Assembly (NCBI GenBank): GCA_002104985.1
Contig: MCGO01000036.1
Location: forward strand, 357,374-421,373
Length of the DNA stretch: 64,000 nt
Source of the DNA: Rhizoclosmatium globosum
Taxonomy: Eukaryota; Chytridiomycota; Chytridiomycetes; Chytridiales; Chytriomycetaceae
Direction of reading: 5' to 3'
In this document: piece by piece, positions 47,159 through 57,800 of the stretch
How positions within the stretch are numbered: the first letter of the stretch is position 1
How the letters are laid out: each line of letters opens with the position of its first letter
The notes under the pieces: model-generated
Seen by the model: the letters and a program-made list of their open reading frames with translations, nothing else
Database searches by the model: none
Told to the model about the DNA's origin: nothing
Translations under genes and position numbers: made by a program

Positions 47159-47660
47159 GGTCGTGTTTTTTATGAGCTCAGATTTGAAAAGTAAGGAGAA
47201 AAACGTGGAGATGTTGAGGCATTTTGGCTGACGTAGTGCGTCATATCCGACTGCCATTTTGCTATCATTTCTATAAACTAAATAATTGAATACATATGTC
47301 CCGACTGAAGCGATGATGAAACAAGTGTTTGTTCTTGTGCATACTTCGGCTTGTGAAGCAAACCCTAACCAAAACCAACCATTTTTTCAGTCTTTCACAC
47401 AAACAATGAGACGCTTAGACCTTCATTATTTCGAAAAGTTCATTATGATATGAAGAATGAAATCAGATAATGTTAATGTCGCGGACTCGGACTGGATTAG
47501 AAATTGAAAGATAAGCTCACTACGAAAAAATAACTTTTTCCTTTTCCTCCCCCAACACCGTCATAAAAACAAACAGAAGTGAATTGTTAGCCACGAATTT
47601 TCGTGTCTACAAATCCACCAATTTGAATTGAGTCTAACAAAGTTTCAAACAACTTTATTC
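47159..47660. other. Intergenic
   Basis: About 500 AT-rich bases: promoter of the mucin-like gene and 3' region of the next glycosyltransferase-like gene. No further feature seen. Confidence 0.5.
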
Positions 47661-49150
47661 TCATGATGACGTCCTTCTATGAACTTGTTCCAATACTCTC
47701 CTCCACTTTTGCAATATCTCTCGTCTGTAGTCTGCATAAAATTCTTTGCCACCTTTCTTCTCAACAGATGATATTACAGACAGTTCTTCGAGGGTGTCAA
47801 AGTAGTGGATATATGGTGCAAACAAGGGATTGTAAAAGTCAAACAAAGCGGACCATGGTGGGAAGGTGGGTGCTGGCGTCAGCAGGTGTTTCTTGCTCAG
47901 GTCTTTCACGGTTGGGATTGATATCCATGACGAACAGTGCGTGTCTTTCTGTTATTGTAACAGGTATTGGTCAGTTAGAAAATAACAGAATAGGATGAAA
48001 TACTACCTTGATTAATTCTTCAAGAAGTCTTGGGGTTGGAATAAATACATCGACGTTTGAAGCCAGATTCTCGTACAGTTTCATTGTACTATATTGGTAT
48101 GGAAAATCAATATATCCTTTGAATTTGACGAGTGCTTGAGGTCCTCCATAATGGGAGGCAACTGGGATGATTGTCAAAGGTATCTTTTTGGCCAACAGGG
48201 AGTGTATTCGACCACAGTAGAATGCACGTATGGCGAAATGCGATTTCGATGGAGGTGGCTGTGGTCGATTAAGTTCAGTTTCAAGATCATGATTCATTCA
48301 GAGCCAAGTATTCTCACCAAGGAATCTGGATAAGTGAAATCAACGCCGCTTAGACCAAGAGGATGAATCACCGAGACTCTTTCACTCAACGAAGGTATTC
48401 CCAACTTTTCCTCAAGATAAAACGCCTCAAACGGGTTGTTGGCAACCCACACAACTCGATTCGATAGTCCAGGATTCATCAGAATCGCCCGCAAGTTCCT
48501 ATAATACGGCGCGGGATTCAATATCTCCCAATCGAATCTGTTCGTCATTTCGATAATGATTGTAGCGTTGCAGTGTTTTGCGGGGTCTTTGTGTAGCAGA
48601 GATTCGAAGAGGAATCGTGCGTGGGGAACGGTATCGCCAATGAGCACAGCTTCGTAAGGTTCGCAGACTTTTGCGGCGAATCCGGAATCAATCAGTTTCT
48701 TTGACCGTGCCCAGGATGAGCCATGTCGAGCTACATGACCCACGTCAAACTCGTCGACTGAAATGTCCAGTTCTGCGGCTACACCTAACATTGTATGTCA
48801 GTGTATGAGCTCAGCTTTACTCTGGTTTGTATGAGAATACCTCGAATGTTTCGCCTGGTTCCATCGTGTGTGTTAACATAGAGAATGTTCAGGGGCAGCT
48901 TCTGTGCATTCAGTCGCTGGTCCTTTTGGGAAGAAGACAGGTTTTCAAGAGGAACTTCAGCATCTGGGCCAGTTGGAATGTGGAGCGGGTTTGTTGAAAG
49001 TGTCAAAGTGGATGGGGAGGGAAGCTTTCGTTCCCGCCAGTAATCTGTGATGAAGGAAGTATCTGTGCTGAAGAGACATAGGAGGACCAGTAGCGCCAGG
49101 GTGACAATGGTTAAGCGCCGGCGTCGATTCAGAGTCAGGGGCGCTCCCAT
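47661..49150 (-). CDS. Glycosyltransferase-like type II membrane family, copy 6
   Basis: Exons 49150-48841, 48784-48318, 48258-48007 and 47948-47661, consistent phases, 438 residues. Anchor: LTIVTLALLVLLCLF. Markers are more diverged: NILYVNTHDGTRRN, LIGDTVPHARFLFESLL, EMTNRFDWEI (DWE instead of DWD), SHYGGPQALVKFKGY and PYQYSTMKLYENLASNV. The DWE change and loss of the HKYGGP lysine mark it as the most divergent copy and possibly altered in metal binding, if DWD is a metal site. Confidence 0.82.
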
Positions 49151-49261
49151 CAATGACAATGAAAATTGAGAGTTCGGAATTCAAAGGAAAAACCAAAATT
49201 TATACTTCTCCTTGGTTAAAAGGTCATAGCTAGCAATAGTTCATACCGACTAGTAATAAAA

Positions 49262-50717
49262 TCAAACTGACAAGGGGACCAAATCCCATCGTTGGTCATC
49301 TAAATCAACGCCACTTTCCCATACAACTGCCCGACCATAATCCTCAACAAGCATGAATCCCCTCTCACTCTTTACAACACCATCCGGACTCACATCCCAT
49401 CTCTGGTGCAGTCGTTCCTCGACTGCAGGAGGTACACGTTTCGCCAACACGACTGTACCGCCATTCATCCACTCTCCTACTCGGACATCAACTGCTAAAT
49501 TACTTGGGGTAACCAAACAGCCGTCATCGATCCGCAGCAATAATGGTTCCGCCGTGTTTTTGGTTGTTAATGGGATAACAACGATAGGACTGTCGTGAGT
49601 TACCTGAGTGAAAACAAAAAAGAATAAGTTTCAAGGGAAATAGCGATAATTCATGCAGTAAGTTTTTTTTACCATGCTGGTCAATCCCATTTCAACTCCG
49701 AGCACATTTCCGTTCGCGCGACTCCTCAAGTAAAAGTATTCACGCTGTTGACCATGTTGGAAGAGGGTGGAAGGAATGGGTTGGGGAGTCAACGAGGCCA
49801 TGGATCCAGATACAGATGCATTTCTTGTGACCCCAGCACCTCCCCCAAGTGAGTTGATTGAATTGGAAGATGATGACTTTGTCATTGGTTTTGAAGATAA
49901 TGGAGGCGGTAAAGGTGGAGAAATAGAGGAAGGTGGTTTTGGAGAAGTTGGTGGAGGTTTCGAAAGTGTAGAATTCATGATTGGGCCTGGTGATGCAGTA
50001 GAATGGCGGATTTGCGATGGTTTTATAAGGGTCCTTATTGGATAATATTAGTTTGATTCGTATGCTTACAAAGGTCTGATTTGGGTACACTCACTTTGGT
50101 TCAGTGAAGTTGGTGGGGAAGATACCCGTCTTTCCGTTGAGCGATCCAGACATCCAGTTTTCGTCGACTTAATGAAGAGTTTAGAAAGTGAACGCTGGTA
50201 AAAGTAAATACAATAAATACAGAAAGTACCTTCGCTGAGCACCTCAATCAAGTCTCCAACCGCAAAGGAAAGATCGCCCTCAACGCCAGTCTAGTTATCG
50301 CCAAGTCAGCCATCGTCCCCCGCAACTTCCACGCCAAACAAACAAACAAACAACTAAACAAACGAACCTGGAATGCCTTCACGGCAACCCTGACCGACGA
50401 GGGATTTGGCTGGATGATTGAATGTGTTGCCGTGTTTGACGTTCCTCCAAGTGGCGCCGAGTTCTTTCGCAGCGGCGTTGGCACTGCGCCTGGAAGCACT
50501 TTTGCGGGTGCATTGTTGTTATTGTGGGTGTTCAACGAGGAAGGGGACACGGGCAGCGAGGACACAATCGAGGCATGCTGGCTTTGCGTGATGAAGTTGT
50601 GCTTGAGAAGGGCTGCGTTCGGGTGCTTTAGCTGTGCTGTTAATTGGGTAAAGGGAAGGTACCATCCACTTGGAGCAGTGTGGTTGCTACAAGTGTGTCC
50701 CGGAATGAGTGGTCCAT
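49262..50717 (-). CDS. SH3-domain protein with C-terminal beta-trefoil-like region
   Basis: Exons 50717-50663, 50636-50368, 50290-50230, 50167-50095, 50033-49673 and 49603-49262, phases consistent, 386 residues. SH3: VAVKAFQTGVEGDLSFAVGD, LIEVLSEVDENWMSGSLNGK and GIFPTNFTEP, with ALYDY-, DENW- and PxNF-type ligand residues. A Pro/Ser-rich linker follows, then ~140 residues with REYFYLRSRANGNVLGVE, LLLRIDDGCLV and RLHQRWDVSPDGVVKSERG, the repeat style of ricin-B-like trefoils. The 26-nt first intron is doubtful: donors at GTGGAT (38 nt) or GTAGCA (62 nt) with acceptor CACAG also keep phase. Cortical-actin or endocytic adaptor role is inferred from SH3. Confidence 0.7.
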
Positions 50718-50859
50718 TTGAATGAAGATGCTTTTGTCAGACACTTATCATTTCCCTTTCACTGATTTAATATCATTTTATTCGAATTGGTTGGCTATAA
50801 TCCTGTATGTAACATGTTTATACAAGGATCAATCTCGATGCATCCGTCTATCTAATGGA

Positions 50860-51321
50860 CTAGTAGTGGTGCTGGATGTCAACAACTGGAAGTTCGTGGA
50901 ATCTGCGCAAGTCCATTGGCTTCTCAAGGAGAGGGATCACGTATGGATCAAAGGTCTTCCAGTAAGGGTTGCCCAGGTGGTATTGCTGGGACTGGGGTGG
51001 ACCGGGTAATTAGATAACAAACAACCCAACACGCGCACAAACAAATAAGCATCCATACTCACAGACTCGAATTCATAACGCTCAACGATAGTGAAGGCTC
51101 GCTTGTCAATGTGGTCTTGCATCACGAACCACGAAATGGTTTCCTTGTCCTTAGAGTACACAGCTGTATGTAATTTGATTGGGTCAGAGGACCGATCGTA
51201 TGTATGCCCCATTACGCAAATGAATATACTCACCGCTGGCTTCTTGGAGCTTCGCGTACAACTTATCGATGCATTCTTGATCGTCTTTGGCGTAAAGGTG
51301 GACGACAATGGTGTAAACCAT
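50860..51321 (-). CDS. Small ABM-domain (antibiotic biosynthesis monooxygenase-like) protein
   Basis: Exons 51321-51234, 51163-51063 and 50985-50860, consistent phases, 104 residues. MVYTIVVHLYAKDDQECIDK, DKETISWFVMQDHIDKRAFT, IVERYEF and NPYWKTFDPYVIPLLEKP follow the dimeric alpha+beta-barrel ABM pattern (edge strand, helix, strand with H/W, Y/F motif, closing helix). Family members include quinol monooxygenases and heme-degrading proteins, but many have no known substrate. The length is typical. Confidence 0.75.
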
Positions 51322-51616
51322 ATTGAATGTTTCTGGCGTTGATAAAAATAAGGGATTGAGCGATCCAAGAACCTCGAAAGTGTATTTAAATGTTCAAATC
51401 TATTATCGCTGCGTATAGTTGAATAATCTCTCTTTTGAATTATCGGAGGATAAACGATTGCAGTAGGCCATACTTCATCTCCAATAAATTTAGAGTAATG
51501 CACGCACGTCCACTTCAACTCGATTACGCCATACTATTTGATTCACGTATTTGATTTACTTGACTATTTATTTGGTATTTCCAAAATGAAACCGCTGACA
51601 AAACATTACTTGAAAA

Positions 51617-53144
51617 ATGCCAACGCCACAGCACCCACTGCTCTTCAGCCCATTGAAAGTCGGGGATATGCAGGTACAATACCGCTATTATGTTTAATGT
51701 CTTGAAATGCCCGAACTCAACCGTTGCATAGCTTGCCCACCGTATTGTGATGGCTCCGCTTACTCGCTCCAGAAGTCCAAACTACATTGCCAACAGCCAC
51801 AACGCCCTTTACTATGCTCAGCGTGCTACTGCCGGAGGTCTTCTCGTTTCTGAGGGAACCACGGTATGTTTGATAGGAGCTTGATTGTGGAGAAATGAGT
51901 TTGACACTTTAGAATACCACAGGTTGATCCAACTGCCAACGGATATCCCGATGTTCCTGCTTTGTACACTGTCGAACATGCCGAAGGTGGGTTATCTTTG
52001 GGTTTCGTGTAGCTGTTGACCACAGGCATTGTGTCCATTGTTCTGAATCTAAACTCTGTCATGCAATAGGCTGGCGTTTATCCACTGACGCAGTTCACAG
52101 AAAAGGCGGATTTATTTACGCACAGCTCTGGTAAGTTCCCCTCATCCTGCTCATCCATCTTTGGGGTGATACAACATGCGTTTGTCAGCAACTGACGTGC
52201 CACCATTTCAAATGACTTTAGGCACGTGGGCCGTCTCTCGCAGCCACAGTTCCAACCAAACAGACAGCTCCAGGTTTCATCTTCTGCGACGAGTGCTCGT
52301 AGAAAGCGTGCTCCTGCACGTGCCTTGACCATTCCTGAAATCAAGGCCCTTGTGGAGGCGTACGCGAATTCAGCTAAGCTCGCTGTCGAAGTTGCTGTGA
52401 GTTCTGGTTTTTTTATGTGTGCTTTTGTTCGAGGGGTTTGGATTTTAACGAGCTTGGAATAGAAATTCGACGGTGTTGAGATCCATGCTGCTCACGGGTA
52501 CCTTATTGAACAGTTCTTGAACGACAACGCGAACTTGAGAACAGACGAGTACGGTGGTTCCATCGAAAACAGAGCCCGCTTCTTGTTCGAAATTGTGGAG
52601 GCTATCTTGAAGGTTGTTCCTGCCTCGAAAGTTGCGATTCGTATCTCGCCAGACTGTAATATGCAGGGAATGAAGGACTCGAACCCGAAAGCTCTGTACT
52701 CGTATGTTTTGAACAAGTTGAACAATTACAACCTGTCGTACATTCAGTTGACGGAGCCTGTGTGGGGAATGTGGCTTCCAGGTATATTTTGAACTACCAG
52801 ATCTCGGTTATCTTTAATTTTGATGCTCAGGCCCTCCCCATGCCACTTCAAAGTTGAACGAATACCGTCCAATTTTGAAGAACCCACACACAAAGGTTAT
52901 GCTTACTGGTGGATACACTGGTGAGATTGGAGAAGCAGCTTTGAAAGCTGGAAGAGGCGACTTCATTGGATTGGGACGAGACTTTATTACTAATCCTGAC
53001 ATTGTGGACCGAATCAAGTATGGACTTCCTGTCGCTCAATACGAAAAAGCTGGCGACAGTTACTATGGGGGCAGCAAGGAGGGATACTCGGACTATCCAA
53101 CATATGACGAGCAAGAGTCAGCAAAGTTTTTGGCCAAGTTGTGA
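51617..53144 (+). CDS. Old Yellow Enzyme family NAD(P)H:flavin oxidoreductase
   Basis: Seven exons, 51617-51673, 51732-51863, 51923-51986, 52070-52130, 52222-52396, 52463-52781 and 52831-53144, all in phase, 373 residues. [13 protein letters not shown] (FMN-binding start), [23 protein letters not shown] and [18 protein letters not shown] (the HxxH pair that binds the enone substrate; OYE has HxxN) are present. So are [24 protein letters not shown] and TGGYTGE...[13 protein letters not shown]. Role: FMN-dependent reduction of activated C=C bonds, cytosolic, stress-related in fungi. The highest intron density in the window. Confidence 0.93.
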
Positions 53145-53565
53145 TCAATGCTAATGTTGCTGTCAACGTTTTAAGGGCCTTGACTCGGTTTATCTTTGTC
53201 GAAAGTAATGCGTGTTCACTTCAGAAACAAATAAAGGAAATCTTATGCTAAGAGCAAGAAATTTCGTCGTTAAAAGAGCGTACAACCACCCCAGAGAACC
53301 CAGCTCGCTACCCCATCAGGTCTTGACGCAACAGTAAATCCGTATTTCTTTATTTTCTAACACGGGGTTGCAGTTAACCCGATTTTACGCCATTCACATT
53401 CACATCTGAGTCACCTACTCAGCAACAGATTACTGAATAGAAGAAGTTCTTATTATCAGCGAAGGGGAAAAAATAACCACAAAAATCATTATAAAAACTT
53501 CAAATGAGTATAAAATCCATCTTAATTATCCATCCCTTGGTGCCATTCCTTTACTGACACCAATA
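53145..53565. other. Intergenic between convergent genes
   Basis: 420 bases, AT-rich, poly(A)-type signals; marks the border to the accessory-looking right end. No gene seen. Confidence 0.5.
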
Positions 53566-54876
53566 CTAAGCCTTTTTTTGCCTTTCTCTTATATGTCTCA
53601 ATATTTGTTCGTAACCCTCCGGAGACAAGCTGTTGCCTATGGTCTCGCCTTGAGCCGTTTCCTTTGGAGGCAAGCTGTTGCCTATGGTCTCGCCTTGAGC
53701 CGTTTCGTTTGGAGGCAAGATGTTGCCTATGGTCTCGCCTTGAGCCTTTTGCTCCAGAGATAAGTAGTCGGAAAATTGTTCTTTTGTGGCCACTTTTAGG
53801 GCTTCTTTGTTATAATACTTGTAATTTTCAATGGATTGTGTCACATAAAGACCATGACGGTACATTTCAGCCAAAGCCTGCAGAGCATACACTTGAACTC
53901 GTGGTTCTGCCTTGCTATAATTATTTTTAAGCCTTGTGTAAATCAGCGCAGCATACTTTTCTGGCAAGTTACAGCAAAACAATGATTTTGAGGGAGAATC
54001 TTTGTTATACTTGAAATACTGGTAGAGTGCAATTGTATCGAAGTTTAAGCGTGATGAAATTAAGTTTGTTGTTGTTATGTTACCCAGACTCGCATTTCCA
54101 TCTTGATCAACTACAATAACTTTGTTGTTGGAATTATTTGAGTTGTAAGGTTTATCACTTGTCCGTGCAACTGCTTCACTCAACGTTGTAGTCTTGTTTG
54201 TTTCATCTTTTTCTTGGCCATTCTGGTTGATAAATGGATATTGAAGCACTTCAATGTAAATTCTCCCAGCAGGTGCCGCAAGAGGGATAATTCTTGCAGA
54301 GTCAGCTCTAAGGTCAAAATAGGAGATGAGATTTGATTCCTCCCGTATTTTTATGCCACAATCATATTGATAGCTGTGTTCAAGTCAGCATTATATGAGA
54401 AGAATGAACAACCTCACTTTGATTCAATACACATTTCGTAGTAGCTAGGGTGGACAATCAATTCTCCATTTTGGGTAACCAATATCTCGACTATTTTGTT
54501 TGTTGCAATTAGATTGAGTTGTGACGTGTACACTTTGTCTTCGTCATTGTATGACAACGTTACTATGGTAATCTCGCCTAAAACAACATCAAAGAGCTCT
54601 GTGAAAGAAAATGGTTGAATGGTTCTGATTGTTGGTCTGTTCACTTTGAGTTTCCCTTCAATAGCTTTCTTCTCAGCCCCCTCTATTCTGATCTCGCAAG
54701 TGCTCCATAACCTATGAAATATGAGGATCATATCACATTGAAGTACTACTAACATAGAAGATATATAGACAGTGCCCATACTGAAGCCTTTGTGTGTTTG
54801 ATTTTTCGCAGACAATGCAAAAGAGCATACTGTCACGAACTTCACGCTTCTCGAAGATATCAATTTTTGGCATCAT
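53566..54876 (-). CDS. Unknown protein with helical repeat and three 15-residue C-terminal repeats
   Basis: Exons 54876-54782, 54711-54418 and 54373-53566, phases consistent, 398 residues. The start MMPKIDIFEKREVRDSMLF has a CIVCEK pair. The middle is beta-rich (FSFTELFDVVLGEITIVTL). Then a helical stretch with VQVYALQALAEMYRHGLYV and NYKYYNKEALKVA like Sel1/TPR repeats. The end carries three copies of AQGETIGNxLPP. No named family. Its start lies 17 bp from the ATG of the divergent repeat/OTU/HNH gene, so both probably share one control region. Confidence 0.62.
53621..53755 (-). repeat. Three tandem 45-bp coding repeats
   Basis: Units 53621-53665, 53666-53710 and 53711-53755 are nearly identical and in frame, encoding a 15-residue unit with core AQGETIGN. 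A recent in-frame expansion. Confidence 0.9.
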
Positions 54877-54893
54877 TGAAACATAAAACAAGA

Positions 54894-57800
54894 ATGGTTT
54901 CAAACCTTCATGAAACCTTCCTTTCAACGAACATGAAACAAAAAGGCGTTTTAATAAATCTCCTTGGAACTGTACCGATAATGCTGGACCACACCAGTTT
55001 GTTCCCACGTAAGCTTCGATGCATGCCCGCAGGGATTTCTGCAACACGAACTTCAAGTTATGACAATGAGCAAACAAAACTGTTTCCTCGGACAGAGCGT
55101 CGTTTCCGAACCAAAGACTCAGAGACCAAAGCATCTTATGATTTGACGCATTTTACAATGCTGTTTCCAAGAAGGCGTCGCTGTATAAACCTCAACATTT
55201 CACCTGTTATTAACCAGCAAGCACATTCAGCTAATAAGGTGATATTTGCTCTCATTGAATGTTTCTGAAACATGTGCTTTAGAAATTGTTTCCGAAGCAA
55301 GAACGCAGTTTGCCAGAGATGAAATTGGCAGCTTGTATCTTGGTTATGAACTCATTACAGAGCTTGTTCCCCAAGATGCAGCGAAAGCCGAAAGGAATTT
55401 TCAAATCTTCATCTGTTAAGCCCATTGACTCAAGATTGGAAATGTATTTCCCTAAACAATGTCGAAGTTTTCCGACAAGAAAGCAGTCCGCCACTTCCAA
55501 CCAAATACTGGAACGACTATTTCCAAAAATGAGCCGCTGCTTTCCAGAGCGACAAATGGGTGCTGGTGCCCCTCCTATGCGTGTCATAACGTTCATTAGT
55601 TTAGATTCAAAATATGCTTACGACATCAGTCTCAACTGGCCCACCACAATCGCAAGGATGTTATTAAAAGCCTGGAAAAAAGTGAATTGGGTAAAAGTTG
55701 GAAGCGTTGCTCTTGGTGTTGGGTGCATTGCTGGTGGTGTCTACTTGACAATGATAACAGGTGGGGCTGCGGCACCAATTTACCAAGCAATGATTGCCGA
55801 AATGTTTCGACGAGGAGGCTCCCAATTTATTCTCTATGGAATGTCTTCAAAGGAGACAAAGGTCACTGAAAACGCTATGCTTATTATACCTCAATCATTT
55901 CTTGGTGCATTACAATCATCTTTACCACGGAATATCTTCAAGAAACTAGTGGTTTCTGGTGGAGTTCACTTCTTTCCAGGGGGAGATATTATCAAAACTG
56001 TTCTTGACCTTGTCCAGCAATCTGAGCACCTCGCTGTCGCATTGAAGGCGGCGGCTTTCTCTGTAGCCCAAAATGCCACAGCAAATGCTGTTAAAGGAAA
56101 GAGAAACATGTGTGTTCTTGAAGGGACTGCCAGCGCATTCTTATCTGGATTGGTTATGTACATCCGAAATTTCAGGCACAGTTCAAACCAATATCAAAGT
56201 TGAAACGGATTCTGAAGTTCTGAAAGGACTAGAGTTTATGGGAGTTGGTGCAATCAGCACAGCACTTACAACCGGAACAATGGTGACCGTTAAATCTATA
56301 CAGACATTGAACCCAACGTTAGTCCTAAGCGCGGGAGTACGAATGGCGGACTCTGCATTGTCCAAAGAAGCTATCTTGATTTCATTTGTAAACACATTTT
56401 CCAATTTGGGATTTTCAGAAAATCGTGAGTCACACACAACTTTTCTCTCCTTTAACTTCATGCACTTCTAGCTCCTCCAAACGACATCTTCGAAAAGTTC
56501 GGGATTAATACCAATGCTGTTCTAGAAAATCTGAATGCGATAGGTCCTGAAATGAGCTTCCTCTTTGGGGGTCATGCTGATGATATTTTAGACTCGGACT
56601 TAAGGAATACCATTGAAATCTTGACTGAAGCAAAAAACTTGGAAGATGCAGCACGTGAAATTTGTCAATTACATACGGTGCAAGAGAGTTTGGCAGTAAG
56701 CATGCTTGCCGGTCAGCTTTTGTTGTCACAAGCTGAAAATACTCCTGGTGTTGGGCATGCAATAGGTGGGATTCAATATGCTCTTGGATGCAAAGAGAGA
56801 TCAATGCAAACGGAATATCAAGCTACAAGGACTTCTGCCTTATGTGCAGCTGTATTATTGGAAAATACTCCTGGTATTGGGCATGCAATAGGTGGGATTC
56901 AATATGCTCTTGGATGCAAAGAGAGATCAATGCAAACGGAATATCAAGCTACAAGGACTTCTGCCTTATGTGCAGCTGTATTATTGGCTCCAGCAGGATT
57001 TGGTGTTGCTGCTGCTTTGGGTACAGCAGTTCTTTGGGATGTTACAAGTTCTGGTATTTACCACGAAAATCAAGGACACGTTGAAGCTCTTGCCAAAATT
57101 AGAGATTATCTTAACGAGGGAAATGCTGTAGAATTTGCATCTGCAGTGTTGTCTGAAGGCTTGCAAGTTTTAAGTGATGCCACCCCGTTCAGCTCTTTTG
57201 ATTGGATTCAGGAAGTACCTGTTGACCAAGGCATAAAAAGTGCTTTCAAGGCCTCTGGTTAGCTATTTCTTCGTTTTAATATGGCATTTATTAACGTGAT
57301 GTGAGTAGAGTTACCGATACAAAGAAACGTGCAAGATCTATTGAAGAGCTCAATATTGGCTGAAACTGCGTCCAAAACTTGGCATGATTCTGGCTCTTTC
57401 ACTCCACAGCATATCCTGGACCCAGACGGGTTGCACTTAATTGCGAATGTGTCCGATGAATTTATCTTAACGCGCAAAACCGAACTGTTGAAAGGAGCAC
57501 CCTCGTCAAGACTAGAAATTGAGCTGTTTTGTCAACAAAACAACGAATGTATCCAAATTATTACAAGTGGGGATGATATTCCATTTATTGTCGGAAATCT
57601 AGAGAACGGCAAAACACCACGGCAAGTGTTGTACTCACCCGGTGAAAATGGATCAATCGGTCATTACACTGAGCTGATTGATGGCAAGCCAGTCGTTTCA
57701 GCAAGTCAAGGGTTAAACACATGTCTGAGTGACGCCCTCGGGATTTATCAACAAGATTTGCTCGATTCAGTTACACCAGAAAATTTCAAAAAGCTTTGTT

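Noticed and set aside
54733..55134. Full 133-codon minus ORF crossing the LFP repeats
   Set aside because: Only its last part (from 54876) is used as first exon of the minus gene; upstream it is antisense to the regularly spaced LFP repeats, which are the better-supported coding strand.
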